64,000 nucleotides of DNA from an uncultured Eubacteriales bacterium (GCA_905205065.1 CAJLCI010000005.1:1-64000), one strand, 5' to 3'. Positions 32,860 through 43,100 are shown, counted from the stretch's first letter. Numbers and translations are program-made. The notes: generated by a model not told the origin, from the sequence alone.

Positions 32860-32971
32860 TCCTACCTTACTCTATACACACTTTTTCTTTCTGTTGTGTT
32901 TCCTGTACCTATTCGCCCTCCTTCCTCCACGCAATACACCGCTATACACAGATATAACCCTGCTCCATTTT

Positions 32972-33406
32972 AGGATATCCTATAAATACGGTGTCGTAAG
33001 TGTCAAAGTTTTCTGCATTGGGAGTTTTGAGAACGACATTTCTTTCTGTCGGATTATCGTGCTCATAAGAAACACGGCTGTTATTATTTGTCCAGTCCAG
33101 ATCTTCACTGCTGTAAATTTTTTCAGGAATAATTTCAAATAAATCTCCGCCGGTTGTAGAAGCAATGTATTCAGCAATTTCTCTTGTGTTTCCTGTTGCG
33201 GAGAAGTACACGACAAGCGTTTTTTTGTCTGAATTTTGCGTTGTATTGTCTGCTGCAGTCTGCTCCGAGGTGCTATTTTCATTCTCGCTTTGCGATGTTT
33301 CCGAAATAGCGGAAGTGATTTCTGCATTTTTTTTAACCTGATTGACGCAGGACGAAAAAGCAAGTATGAGAAATACGTTTAAGATAGTTAATAAAGTTTT
33401 TTTCAT
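32972..33406 (-). pseudogene. Flavodoxin lipoprotein, 3' end removed by ICE insertion
   Basis: The remaining 145 codons show a lipoprotein signal (LILAFSSCVNQ), a Ser/Thr/Asn-rich spacer and the start of a flavodoxin domain. That domain has the FMN phosphate loop VVYFSATGNTREIAEYI and the second landmark DTVFIGYP. Normal members continue with a Trp-rich loop after GYP. Here the frame runs into unrelated sequence and stops at 32,942. The missing 60 to 70 residues should be found beyond the far end of the ICE. It is the last gene of the leftward redox cluster. Confidence 0.8.
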
Positions 33407-33502
33407 TGTTTCTGTTTATCCTTTCATTATTTTTTGATTTACTATTTATTTTAACGTCAATAAGTATGCAAACCGCTTTATGAAATTTTTTGATACTGTA
33501 TT

Positions 33503-34039
33503 TTATACATTCATTCCCATTCGGTATGCTTCATCATATGCTGAGGTATTTTTTATTTCACCTGCTTGCCAGGCTCCTACACCGTATATAATGCCGGCTT
33601 CTTTTGAACCTGACAGACAATCTTCTGTAAAACCTCTGAAAGACTCTATTGTACGTTTCATATTAGATACTTCGGTATCAGCTGCAGTCACGATAAAGTA
33701 AAAATCTTTGTCTTTAATTTCCGTGTATCTTGGGACTGTTCGATCGATAAAGACTTTCATCTGTCCGCTCATTGTATAGAAATATACGGGAGTTGCCAGA
33801 ACGATTACATCGGAGGCAATCAGTTTATCAATGATTTCCGTCATATCGTCTTTCTGAACACATTTATGTATAGAGTTGCATACACCGCATCCGCGGCAAT
33901 AACCAATATTTTTCGACGCCAGAAAGATCTTTTCAACATTATGTCCTCTTTCGGACGCTCCCTGCGCAAACCTGTTGCACAGTATATCTGAGTTTCCGTT
34001 TTTTCTGGGGCTTGCCGAAATAATCAATATATTTTTCAT
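33503..34039 (-). CDS. NADPH-dependent FMN reductase / flavodoxin-like protein
   Basis: The 178-residue protein of the NADPH-dependent FMN reductase family has the flavin loop ISASPRKNGNSDILC, the CRGCGVCN segment typical of iron-sulfur-flavoprotein relatives, and ATPVYFYTMSGQMKVFIDR, the second FMN-binding loop. It likely transfers electrons from NAD(P)H to an acceptor in the cytoplasm. It starts just after the carboxymuconolactone decarboxylase-like stop, with GGAAGGA upstream, so the pair is co-translated. Confidence 0.85.
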   Translation of the reverse strand: MKNILIISASPRKNGNSDILCNRFAQGASERGHNVEKIFLASKNIGYCRGCGVCNSIHKCVQKDDMTEIIDKLIASDVIVLATPVYFYTMSGQMKVFIDRTVPRYTEIKDKDFYFIVTAADTEVSNMKRTIESFRGFTEDCLSGSKEAGIIYGVGAWQAGEIKNTSAYDEAYRMGMNV

Positions 34040-34040
34040 T

Positions 34041-34364
34041 TTATTGATCCTTCCATATTTCTTTAGCGATACACATCGCAGCCCATGCTTTTGGCCATCC
34101 TGCGTAAAATGCCGTATGTGTCAATATCTCGGATATTTCTTCTTTTGTCACTCCATGATTTTTTGCGTTTGACAAATGAAACTTTAAAGAATTATCCAAA
34201 ATTCCGCTTGAGATTAATGCCGTTACCGTAATTATACTTCTATCTCTTGCCGATAGCTTTTCCTCTCTTGACCATACCTCGCCGAAAAGTATGTCATCAT
34301 TTAATTCGGCAAACTTCGGAGCAAATTCTCCGAGCTCATCTCTTCCAGCCGTTACTTTTTCCAT
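34041..34364 (-). CDS. Carboxymuconolactone decarboxylase-like protein
   Basis: The 107-residue protein has the CMD/AhpD fold: REEKLSARDRSIITVTALIS, then HLSNAKNHGVTKEEISEILT and HTAFYAGWPKAWAAM. The CxxC of AhpD peroxidases is absent, so it belongs to the decarboxylase-like branch whose roles are mostly unknown. The start at 34364 is preferred because GGAGGG precedes it. An open stretch upstream is probably not translated. It is co-transcribed with the flavin reductase and probably linked to redox handling of small carbonyl or quinone compounds. Confidence 0.85.
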   Translation of the reverse strand: MEKVTAGRDELGEFAPKFAELNDDILFGEVWSREEKLSARDRSIITVTALISSGILDNSLKFHLSNAKNHGVTKEEISEILTHTAFYAGWPKAWAAMCIAKEIWKDQ

Positions 34365-34719
34365 ATTAAGCCCTCCCAATAATTTTTTTATTATAATTAA
34401 AATTGTTATGTTTACGTTTGTAAGACGTTCGCCACGTAGTCGGCGTTTTTCATTCACTATTCCGGTGCCGGTATACTCTATCTACCGTCGGAACTCCTTA
34501 TAAAGGTTTTTTCCCTTATTGAATTTTTCCTTAAAAAGAAGAATTGCAATAGCTCTGCCTGATAAAGTATTGTGCAAAAGTTTTATTTTTCTCCTGCGGC
34601 AAATATGTTCATTTCATTTAAGCGCGAATTAATTACCGCGCCTTGCGAATGACATATAAATTATATGCTAAAGAAAGTATACTGCCATTTATTGATTTTT
34701 GTATCTTTATGTTATTTTG

Positions 34720-35223
34720 TTAAATCCATTTTTCTATATCTTTTCTTGAACGGTTTACGCTTCCTCCCTGAATTGCAAGTCCTTTTTCAATTTTGGCTGA
34801 AGGACAGATCCGTTTTATATCGCTCATGCTACTTCCCATACCGCTGCCTTCATGGGTGCAAAACGGCTTTATTGCTTTTCCGCTGAAATCAAAATATTCA
34901 AGAAAAGTAAATACTGCCATAGGCATAGTACTCCAGTAGTTTGGATATCCGAGATAAATAACGTCATATTCTCCCAGATTTTTAGGGTAATGCTTTAAAC
35001 TCGGACGGACGTTATTCTGTTGATCATACTGTGCTTGAGCAATGCATTCATTGTAAATTTTCGAATATGGAGTTTGCTGTTCGATTTTAAAGGTGTCGGC
35101 ACCTGTAAGCTCGGCTATAATTCCGGCCGCCATTTCTGTATTTCCGAGCTTCAAGGTCTTAATCAAGCCGTTTACATAGTTTTCACCCGCGCGCGAATAA
35201 AACGCTATTAGTTTTTTTGTCAT
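34720..35223 (-). CDS. Flavodoxin
   Basis: The 167-residue flavodoxin has the FMN loop AFYSRAGENYVNG, the late loop IYLGYPNYWSTMPMAVFTFL and PFCTHEGSGMGSS. It is similar in plan to the truncated lipoprotein flavodoxin nearby, but soluble. It transfers electrons in the cytoplasm. It is divergent from the LysR gene, which likely controls it. AGGAGA precedes the start. Confidence 0.9.
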   Translation of the reverse strand: MTKKLIAFYSRAGENYVNGLIKTLKLGNTEMAAGIIAELTGADTFKIEQQTPYSKIYNECIAQAQYDQQNNVRPSLKHYPKNLGEYDVIYLGYPNYWSTMPMAVFTFLEYFDFSGKAIKPFCTHEGSGMGSSMSDIKRICPSAKIEKGLAIQGGSVNRSRKDIEKWI

Positions 35224-35393
35224 ATAAATTCTCCTTTCTTTTTAGTTATAACAACTTTTTCGGTCGGTTTGCAATTATTTGTACTCCTGTATTATTTTCA
35301 TTCCTGTATTTCAAATCCGAGGATTTCCGACAGTGAAGTAAAAATTACGCAACCGCAAAGTAAGCCTTTATGCTTATTATATCATGTGTTCCC

Positions 35394-35422
35394 TTGACAT
35401 GGAATCTCCGATATGTTATTAT
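35394..35422 (+). promoter_or_regulatory. LysR gene promoter
   Basis: TTGACA (35394-35399), a 17-base spacer and TATTAT (35417-35422) form a near-consensus promoter, about 28 bases before the LysR start. Confidence 0.75.
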
Positions 35423-35449
35423 AGTATTAACTTTAAGTTTATAGAGATT

Positions 35450-36364
35450 ATGAGGCAATATATGTATAATCCTGCTCTTGATACGTTTATATGCGTAGCT
35501 GACTGCGGAAGTTTTACTAAAGCGTCAGAACGTCTTTACATTTCACCGACCGCTGTTATGAAGCAGATTAACTCGCTTGAAAGTCATCTGAATTTGAAAT
35601 TGTTAGAGAGAAAATCGTCAGGAGTTTATCTGACATCTGCCGGAGAAATAATTTACAGGGATGCAAAGTTCATAATAAATTATTCAAAAAAATCAGTTGA
35701 TGAAGCAATTAGTTTAGTTCACAGCAATGATACAACATTTTGCGTTGGCACATCATTACTGAATCCCGCAAAACCATTTATGGATTTATGGTATCGAGTA
35801 AATCAAAGCTTTCCTGATTACAAGCTTCACCTTGTTCCTTTTGAGGATAATCATGAAGGTATTTTATCGGAGATAAAAAAGCTGGGAAAAAAGTTCGATT
35901 TTCTTATTGGTGTTTGCGACTCCAAATCGTGGCTTTCACTGTGTAAGTTTTTACAGCTTGGTACTTATAAAAAGATGATAGCGGTATCAAGAGAACACCG
36001 TCTCGCGTCTAAAAGTATTATTGATTTAGAGGACCTGTATGGAGAAACTTTAATGATGGTTTGTCGCGGAGATTCCGGCGTAAACGATTTTATTCGCAAT
36101 GATCTTGAAAAGAATTACCCCAGAATTAATATAGAAGATACTCCGCAGTTTTATGATTTGTCTGTCTTTAACCGCTGCGCGGAAACAGGAAATGTTTTGC
36201 TCACAATCGAGTGTTGGCAGGAGGTTCACCCTGGCCTTGTTTCTATTCCCGTAAAATGGGATTACAGTATACCGTACGGTTTGCTTTACAGCAATGATGC
36301 GCCGGACGATGTGCTTCGCTTTGTAAGTGAAACAGAAAAATTGGTATGTAAAATTAATATATAA
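35450..36364 (+). CDS. LysR-family transcriptional regulator
   Basis: The 304-residue regulator has an N-terminal winged helix (ALDTFICVADCGSFTKASERL, then SPTAVMKQINSLESHLNLKL) followed by the two-lobed LysR effector domain. The start is taken as the ATG at 35450; the ATG at 35462, preceded by GAGG, is equally possible. An upstream in-frame ATG at 35384 would precede the promoter and is rejected. It is divergently transcribed from the flavodoxin and redox genes, the usual arrangement for a LysR regulator and its targets. The effector is unknown. Confidence 0.9.
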   Translation: MRQYMYNPALDTFICVADCGSFTKASERLYISPTAVMKQINSLESHLNLKLLERKSSGVYLTSAGEIIYRDAKFIINYSKKSVDEAISLVHSNDTTFCVGTSLLNPAKPFMDLWYRVNQSFPDYKLHLVPFEDNHEGILSEIKKLGKKFDFLIGVCDSKSWLSLCKFLQLGTYKKMIAVSREHRLASKSIIDLEDLYGETLMMVCRGDSGVNDFIRNDLEKNYPRINIEDTPQFYDLSVFNRCAETGNVLLTIECWQEVHPGLVSIPVKWDYSIPYGLLYSNDAPDDVLRFVSETEKLVCKINI

Positions 36365-36413
36365 ATTCATTTCTTTTTTTGTTAAATTTTAATTTATACT
36401 ATAATTCAACTTT

Positions 36414-36468
36414 AACAGATTGTTTTACTGTAAAAACAGTAATTGCAATCTGTTTTATTTTTTCTGAC
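36414..36468 (+). terminator. Intrinsic terminator of the LysR gene
   Basis: AACAGATTG...CAATCTGTT encloses a second stem TTACTGT/ACAGTAA and is followed by TTATTTTTT. It lies 50 bases after the LysR stop. Confidence 0.85.
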
Positions 36469-36699
36469 ACTTTATCTGAACAAATCTAAAAAAATATTTT
36501 TTGCTGTTTACAAAATTAAAAAAAAATCATCTTTAATATATAGAACGAATTCAAAAAAAAACGATTACAGAAATAAAAAAAGATTTTGTAAGGAAACCTT
36601 TTGAATAGCGTTCTCAGAAATAAAGGTCTGCAGAAAAAACGCTTTATAAGCGGAATATAAAAAAGACCTGACTTATTAAAGAAAGGAATAGTATTAAAA
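36469..36699. other. AT-rich spacer upstream of the Rhs gene
   Basis: No gene is seen. The region is A-rich and should contain the Rhs promoter, which I cannot place with confidence. An AAAGGAA ribosome site lies near 36,683, about 12 bases before the Rhs ATG. Confidence 0.5.
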
Positions 36700-39600
36700 A
36701 TGGAAGAAAAAATAAAAGACGGTGATATTGATATACAGCTGTCAGAGAAAAAAGAAGTATATCAAGTTAAAGAGAAGAAAAATATGCGCGAGAAAAACCG
36801 AAAGATATATCGGATGAGCGACGGAAGCGAGCGCGCTGTATTTTACGCCGCCTCTGTGCATGAATTGAATGAAGAAAACGGAAGCTATGAAGAGCCGGAG
36901 AATTCTATTACTGAAGAATCGGGCGGAGAATATGCGCACGGAGAAAACCGATTGTTTAAAGTTGATTTTAACTGCGCAAAGGATAACGGCGAGCTTTTTG
37001 AAGTTGAAAGCCGGGGACATAAAATTGCAGTGTCATCTGTCAGACCGAAATCTAAAAAATCAAATGATGTATACGGAGCGGCGGGACACCTTCTCAGAAG
37101 GATAAATCCCGGAAAGAAACCTCAGGATACGGTTTCTTTCGAAGGACGGCATAAAGGCGAGACATATGAATACTATATGGAAAACAGCCGGCTTAAAGAA
37201 AACATCATAATCACTGAAAAGTCAGAGTCATACAGATATTCGTTTAATCTAAAAATGGATAATCTGAATTATGAATACGTTGAAAAAGACAAACGTATAT
37301 ACTTCAAGGACACAGAAACAAACGAACTTATATTTACAATACCGGCGCCGTATATGTATGACGCCGTGGGCGCTGAATCAGAAAATGTATGTTATGAAAT
37401 AAAAACCGGTGAAAACGGAGAAATCCGTCTGTCGGTAATAGCGGACTGCGGCTGGATAAACTCTGAAGAACGTGTATTTCCGGTTACGGTAGATCCCCAG
37501 ATTGATGTAAATCAGGAAGAAAATATTGTGCTGTATCCGTGGAAAGATGGTACCGTTGGTTCAAGCGGAACATGTCATGTAGGATTTGATGGTGATACAG
37601 TCCAAAGAACGTATATAGTAATAAACAAGCCTGAGCTTTCCGGAAATCCGCGGATAAAGAAAGTATGGATGAAGCTTTACGGTTATACTTTCTTTACCGG
37701 AAATACAAAGCCGCTTGTAGCGCTTTACAGAGTAACCGATAGCCTTACTGTTGGGCAATGCACACCTGAAAACAGTACGGATATGATTGACTATTCTCAT
37801 ATCGGCGGCGATATGGAAGATGGAAAATATGTATATACGTTTGATATAACTTCGGTGTATGATATTTTTGAAAAAGAAGACATTTCTCAGATTACTCTTG
37901 TACTTAAGCTGATTGATGAAGATATTACCGATTTGTATGATTCGTATGTTTACTTGAGAAGAACCGGACACATTCCCGAGCTGATAGTCGATTATGAGAA
38001 AAACGATGTTTTTTCAGGTTCACACGACAGCGACAGCTTTCAGATCGGAAGTATCGGAAGAGAAAATATTGATTTGCTTTGCGGAAACGCAACGCTTACA
38101 TTAAATGATTTTGTATGGGCCGGAAATAGAATGCCGGTTACACTGCGTCATATGTATAACAGCGTATATGCAGAATATGATTATACGGCAAACAGCGCCG
38201 CGGATATAGAGGAAGCGGATTACAGCCAGATGAAACTGGGAAAGGGCTGGAAGCTGAATATAATGCAAAGTGTAATTGAATCGGTATTCCAGCTTGACGG
38301 AACAACGTATGACGGCTACATATTTTTAGACGAATACGGAAAGAAGACGTATCTTGTTGAGAGAAGCGAGGACCGCTGCGAAGGAAACTGTGAGAACGGC
38401 GAATATACATACGAAGATTACAACAAAAGCGGAATACTGTATGAGCCGACGTGCCGCAATCTTCTGCTCGGAACAGACATATACAAGTTCGATACGTCCG
38501 GCAGGTTAATATCAATAACCGACTCGTACGGAAACGTGATGAGTATAACATATACGCTTGGGAAAATCACATCGGTGACTGACGGAGCAGGACGGGAATT
38601 TGAATTTACATACTCCGGCGATTATCTGAGCATGATAACGGCTCCGGACGGGAGCAGTATAAGCTATACATATCTTACCGGTCTTCTTATCAGGATAAAC
38701 TATGCTGACGGAAATTGTCTGAGACTTGCATATGATTTTGACTCTCTGATCGGAAGTCTTGCCGTGGCGGATAAGAACGGCCGTGTTATTGAGAACTGTA
38801 CAAATGTTTATACAGGAAAAAATATCACAGAGGTCAGAAGCTACGGATCCGACGGAAATGAATTGAAGCTCGGAAAGGTAAAAAAATATGTCAGATCCTT
38901 TGCGTCGAACACAGTGACTGTAACGGAAAGATATCCGGCGGACGCGGATTTGTGCGAGACAGAGGATATCGTCAGTACGACAGTATATAAATATGACGGA
39001 GACGGAAATCAAATCAGCAACTACAAAAAAGAATCGGAATGGAGCTGTAATAATTATCTAAGCGGACATGACTTTGAAAACCTGGACGCGTGGACTGCGG
39101 AAGCTGTAAACACGGTAGACACTATTCTTATACAATCCAGGGAAACTGACAACGCCAAATACGGAGATTATGTTCTTCGCATGCAGACATTGGACAAAAA
39201 CGCTACGGCAAACGGGGTATATCAGACAGTGACGCTGCTGGCAGGAACTTATACGGCTTCGGCATATCTTCGCCTGATGAATATATCGGGAAATCCAAGT
39301 ATGTATATACGCGTAACTTCATCCGACGGCACAACGCTCGCGGAAAGTGAACATTTGGATAAGAAATACTCGGATTATATACGCGTCTCGGAAGTATTTA
39401 CACTTACACAAAGCACAAGTGTAACAGTGCATATACTTATGGATGGAAGAGGAATCGCGTATGCAGACGCTGTACAGCTTGAAAAAGGAGGATGTGCCGG
39501 AGAATACAGCCTCATAGAAAACGGCGGATTTGAAAATGCAGCCACAGGATGGATAAGAACATCAGCGTTCAGGACTAACGCAGGAACCGGAATTGAACAG

Positions 39601-42600
39601 TCGTTTTCATTAAAGGGAGAAGTCGATACAGGCACGTCGGCGTATATATCTCAGTATATACCGGCTAAGAAGTCACGCGGAACTAAGGAAAGCTTTACGC
39701 TGTCAGGCTGGGCTAAGGGATACGGACTTACCAATTTGGAGCGCAGCGACTGCTATACACCGTCGTTTCGGCTTCGTGCTGAAATAAAGTACAACGATAC
39801 GGAATATAACGAGACGGGGACCGAGACATATACAGCTGATTTTTCTCCTCAGACAGAAGAATGGCAGTTTGCTTCGCTGCAGTTCAGTAAGGAAAAGTAC
39901 TGTAAAATTGAATATATCTGTGTATACTGTGATTACGGATATAATAACGGGGAAATATACTTTGATGAAATTAAACTTGTCAGAGACAGTATAGAAACCG
40001 GACTGGGAGAAGATGATTTCAAAAAAGATACTGAGGAAAATACAGATTCCGAAACCGTGGAAGAATCGGAAGAAAACGAAACAAATGCCGAAATTTTTGA
40101 AGAGGTCCGCGATATATACGGAAATGTAATAACCGAAACAGACTTCAGAGAAGGCGAATTCGGAACTCTTTACAGTTCTTCCATATACGGCAACAACGGA
40201 AACGACCATGTAGGAAGCAGAGATACAAGAGGAAATACAACAAACTATAGCGTTGACGCGGATACATCCAAGACCGAAAAAATAACTGACAGAATGGGAA
40301 ATATTACGGAATACGAATACGATGTATCCGGAAATATAATAAAGGCTGTAAAGAAAAATTCGAACAATGCCGAGCTTTCAAACATATCCTATTCGTACAA
40401 CGAAGTGAACAAGCCTACCGGAATAACGCGCGGAGACGGAATGAAATACGCGGTGGAATATGACGCGTTCAAAAATTTGAAGTCAATAGGTATTAACGGC
40501 AAAACAGAGAAGCTTATCACTTATGCATACAAATCAGGTTCCGGAAGGGTTAAGTCCGCGGTGTATGCAAATGGTGATGTTATGAAGCTCACATACAATA
40601 AGCTGGGACAGGTTACTTTTGAAAAATGGTATTCAAGTGACAATTCAATAGTTCCGACAGCGTCGTATGAATATGTATATAACTCAGATGGAAAGTTGAT
40701 TTCAACTATTGACTTTAAAGCCCTGAAAGAGTATACTTATACATATGATATGGGCAATCTTTCCAAGTATACAGAAAAAAGCTTCGTTCTTGACGGAAAT
40801 GTAATAAAATCTCGGACTGTGGATTTTTCAATTGTATATGAATATGAGGACGGAAAGCTTGTCCGTACAAACTATATTTCTTCTGACGGAAGCGCAAGAA
40901 CAGTAAGTACAGAATATCCTGAAAAAGAAAACAGACTTGTCAGGTTTGAAGCCGGAGGAAAAACCGTTACAAGCCGCAGCAAGACAGACGGTTTCGGACG
41001 CAAGATGTTTGACGAGCTTCAGCTCGGAACAGGATTCGTATCAAGACAGTTCAGCTACTACGGCGGACAGGTAACCGAAGAACATTCGGAAAACGAGAAG
41101 CTGAAGTCAAGCCCGACAACGGCGCTTGTGAGTCAGATAGTATATACTGACGGAAGGACTATCAGCTATGAATATGACGCGGAGGAACGGATTACAAAAA
41201 TTACGGATACCGAAAACGGAGTAACCGAGTATACATATGACGCTTTGGGACAGCTTCTTACAGAGACGAAAAATGGAACTGCCGTAAATACAATGACATA
41301 TGATGAGTACGGAAATATTCTCACAAAGAATGACATTGTATATACATACGGAAACGGAGTATGGAGAGATTTGCTTACCGGATACTGCGGTAAGACAATA
41401 ACTTATGACGCGCAGGGAAATCCGCTTATGTATCTTGGAGAATCTCTGAGCTGGAGCAAGGGAAGACAGCTGAAGGCGTTCGGAAATAACTCGTATACCT
41501 ATAACGCAAGCGGGGTCCGGACATCTAAGACTGTAGGACTGACAAAACACAATTATACCCTTGACGGAACTAAAATTCTGAAGGAAGCATGGGGAAATAA
41601 TACGATAATTCCGCTGTACAGCAATGAGACAGATATATGCGGAATTATATACAACAGCGAACCGTTTTACTTTATTAAAAATCTTCAGGGAGACATTTTA
41701 TCGGTAACTGATAAGAACGGAACTGCCGTTGCCGGGTATTCATATGACGCGTGGGGCGTTTGTACAATAGTCAGCGATTTGTCGAACTGTAATATTGCAG
41801 AAGTTAATCCGTTCAGATACCGCGGTTATTATTACGACTCTGAAACTAAGCTGTATTATCTTCAGAGCAGGTACTATGATCCCGCTGTCGGTAGATTTAT
41901 TAATGCGGACTATATGTTCTTTTGGGATATTGATAAATCATCTTTTGCAACTAATCAATTTCATTATTGTCATAACGATCCTATAAATAATATAGATCAT
42001 AACGGAAGAATCATTGAAAAGATTATTGCCAGAGCAGTAGTCGGAGCTTTGTACGGGGCTCTTATGCAGTATATTACTGATGTTTTAGAAAACTTATCAA
42101 ATTGTATTATAAAATGTGAAAGAATTACATCAAATATTTGGTATCCATGCAGTGGAATTGCTCAATATCTACTTTCTATGGGTGATTCAGCTTTAGATGC
42201 TACTTTATATTTAGGTCGTGTTGCGGATATAATAAAAACAGTGCTTGCTACGTTTATTGAGCATGTTATAATTTTTGTGGAGAGAAGAGAGATAAATTGG
42301 GGCAAACTTGTTAAAGATTTAATTTGGGGGTTCTTACTTGGTGAAATAACCGATAAAATATGTCAAAGATTTTCCCCTAAAAAAACAAAGGAATTATATA
42401 GATACATACGAAACACATATAATGTTAAAGGAACAAGAAACTACGAAAAATATTGGGAACTATTTTGTGAATGTATTGAGTGGAATGGATTTATGATTTC
42501 TTCTGTTATAGATTCTATAAAATCCGGCTGTGAAGCCTTAATCGATTTTATTGAAGGAATTTGTCGGGAAGCATTTATATCTGCTTTTGAAAGCGTTTCT

Positions 42601-42603
42601 TAA
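36700..42603 (+). CDS. Giant Rhs/YD-repeat protein with variable C-terminal tip
   Basis: The 1,967-residue protein has no classical signal peptide. The N-terminal region (1 to about 290) ends in a VFPVTVDPQID motif. A TGF-like lectin or cell-wall-associated stretch follows (about 290-430), then a DUF6531-like entry to the Rhs shell (NIDLLCGNATLTLNDFVW). YD repeats follow, interrupted near residues 790-1120 by two carbohydrate-binding-like beta sandwiches and an acidic linker. The Rhs core closes with YYLQSRYYDPAVGRFINAD at about 1,725-1,743. The last 200 residues, after DHNGR, are a distinct AT-rich tip with membrane-prone helices, the expected toxin. An immunity candidate follows 8 bases later. 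Confidence 0.9.
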   Translation: MEEKIKDGDIDIQLSEKKEVYQVKEKKNMREKNRKIYRMSDGSERAVFYAASVHELNEENGSYEEPENSITEESGGEYAHGENRLFKVDFNCAKDNGELFEVESRGHKIAVSSVRPKSKKSNDVYGAAGHLLRRINPGKKPQDTVSFEGRHKGETYEYYMENSRLKENIIITEKSESYRYSFNLKMDNLNYEYVEKDKRIYFKDTETNELIFTIPAPYMYDAVGAESENVCYEIKTGENGEIRLSVIADCGWINSEERVFPVTVDPQIDVNQEENIVLYPWKDGTVGSSGTCHVGFDGDTVQRTYIVINKPELSGNPRIKKVWMKLYGYTFFTGNTKPLVALYRVTDSLTVGQCTPENSTDMIDYSHIGGDMEDGKYVYTFDITSVYDIFEKEDISQITLVLKLIDEDITDLYDSYVYLRRTGHIPELIVDYEKNDVFSGSHDSDSFQIGSIGRENIDLLCGNATLTLNDFVWAGNRMPVTLRHMYNSVYAEYDYTANSAADIEEADYSQMKLGKGWKLNIMQSVIESVFQLDGTTYDGYIFLDEYGKKTYLVERSEDRCEGNCENGEYTYEDYNKSGILYEPTCRNLLLGTDIYKFDTSGRLISITDSYGNVMSITYTLGKITSVTDGAGREFEFTYSGDYLSMITAPDGSSISYTYLTGLLIRINYADGNCLRLAYDFDSLIGSLAVADKNGRVIENCTNVYTGKNITEVRSYGSDGNELKLGKVKKYVRSFASNTVTVTERYPADADLCETEDIVSTTVYKYDGDGNQISNYKKESEWSCNNYLSGHDFENLDAWTAEAVNTVDTILIQSRETDNAKYGDYVLRMQTLDKNATANGVYQTVTLLAGTYTASAYLRLMNISGNPSMYIRVTSSDGTTLAESEHLDKKYSDYIRVSEVFTLTQSTSVTVHILMDGRGIAYADAVQLEKGGCAGEYSLIENGGFENAATGWIRTSAFRTNAGTGIEQSFSLKGEVDTGTSAYISQYIPAKKSRGTKESFTLSGWAKGYGLTNLERSDCYTPSFRLRAEIKYNDTEYNETGTETYTADFSPQTEEWQFASLQFSKEKYCKIEYICVYCDYGYNNGEIYFDEIKLVRDSIETGLGEDDFKKDTEENTDSETVEESEENETNAEIFEEVRDIYGNVITETDFREGEFGTLYSSSIYGNNGNDHVGSRDTRGNTTNYSVDADTSKTEKITDRMGNITEYEYDVSGNIIKAVKKNSNNAELSNISYSYNEVNKPTGITRGDGMKYAVEYDAFKNLKSIGINGKTEKLITYAYKSGSGRVKSAVYANGDVMKLTYNKLGQVTFEKWYSSDNSIVPTASYEYVYNSDGKLISTIDFKALKEYTYTYDMGNLSKYTEKSFVLDGNVIKSRTVDFSIVYEYEDGKLVRTNYISSDGSARTVSTEYPEKENRLVRFEAGGKTVTSRSKTDGFGRKMFDELQLGTGFVSRQFSYYGGQVTEEHSENEKLKSSPTTALVSQIVYTDGRTISYEYDAEERITKITDTENGVTEYTYDALGQLLTETKNGTAVNTMTYDEYGNILTKNDIVYTYGNGVWRDLLTGYCGKTITYDAQGNPLMYLGESLSWSKGRQLKAFGNNSYTYNASGVRTSKTVGLTKHNYTLDGTKILKEAWGNNTIIPLYSNETDICGIIYNSEPFYFIKNLQGDILSVTDKNGTAVAGYSYDAWGVCTIVSDLSNCNIAEVNPFRYRGYYYDSETKLYYLQSRYYDPAVGRFINADYMFFWDIDKSSFATNQFHYCHNDPINNIDHNGRIIEKIIARAVVGALYGALMQYITDVLENLSNCIIKCERITSNIWYPCSGIAQYLLSMGDSALDATLYLGRVADIIKTVLATFIEHVIIFVERREINWGKLVKDLIWGFLLGEITDKICQRFSPKKTKELYRYIRNTYNVKGTRNYEKYWELFCECIEWNGFMISSVIDSIKSGCEALIDFIEGICREAFISAFESVS
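40678..41865 (+). repeat. Rhs core direct repeat, copy 1
   Basis: 1,188 bp encode the last 396 residues of the YD-repeat core up to YYLQ. They appear identical base for base to 43220-44407 (offset 2,542). Sequence diverges at once outside both edges. Confidence 0.92.
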
Positions 42604-42611
42604 GGGGTTAT

Positions 42612-43100
42612 ATGATGGATAATACTTATTATGTAGAAGTTTTAAAAAATATAAGATCATTCTTTATAAGTCAAACGGATGATATTTTTGGGATGCTACT
42701 TTTTGTTTTAATATTAATATTATTAATATTGATATTCTCAAAAAAAATCAAAGATAAAAAGTATGTAATTGCTTTTATAATAATGACTATTATATTGCCT
42801 GTTATTACTTTTGCCATATATAGATATAATATAAATAGTATGAACTATGATATAAAAAATGAAACTTTTGATAGTTATAATGGGGAAGTCTATATTAGGT
42901 TTTATAAATCAAGACATGGAAGTTATGAAAATACAGGGAAAATATTGGGGACTGATCTAATAATAGTAGATTTAAATAATAAGTATGGAACATATCCCAA
43001 TTACACATCTATTACTTATGGTAGGTATAGTGGAACAATAATATATGGAAGAAATAGTAAGAACGTAGTCTACTGGAACCTTGTTAGATTAGATTGTTAG
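42612..43100 (+). CDS. Candidate immunity protein for the Rhs tip, membrane-anchored
   Basis: The 162-residue protein has two hydrophobic helices near the N-terminus (GMLLFVLILILLILIF and YVIAFIIMTIILPVITFAIY) and a soluble strand-rich C-terminal domain (GEVYIRFYKSRHGSYENTG, GRYSGTIIYGR). It begins 8 bases after the Rhs stop behind an AAGGGG site. Its AT-rich composition matches the tip rather than the core. Position and composition, not homology, suggest it neutralises the Rhs tip. Membrane location fits a toxin acting at the membrane. Confidence 0.6.
   Translation: MMDNTYYVEVLKNIRSFFISQTDDIFGMLLFVLILILLILIFSKKIKDKKYVIAFIIMTIILPVITFAIYRYNINSMNYDIKNETFDSYNGEVYIRFYKSRHGSYENTGKILGTDLIIVDLNNKYGTYPNYTSITYGRYSGTIIYGRNSKNVVYWNLVRLDC

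Larger units (their letters stand above)
1..32970. mobile_element. Integrative and conjugative element, right-hand part (left end outside window)
   Basis: This is a long run of minus-strand genes, mostly overlapping or a few bases apart. It includes type IV secretion genes (VirB4-like ATPase, TrbL/VirB6-like, PrgI-like, VirB2-like, CHAP hydrolase), sortase B, a surface adhesin, ArdA-like and SpoVG-like proteins and two DNA methylases. Base composition is clearly more GC-rich than the DNA right of 33 kb. The right boundary is placed near 32,970 because a flavodoxin reading frame loses its family sequence there. No integrase, relaxase or VirD4 coupling protein is seen, so the rest of the element should lie to the left of base 1. 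The family (Tn1549-like) is inferred from gene content and order; exact ends were not determined. Confidence 0.85.

Noticed and set aside
35384..35449. Upstream in-frame ATG extending the LysR protein by 22 residues
   Set aside because: It lies before the predicted promoter and adds residues absent from the usual LysR N-terminus.
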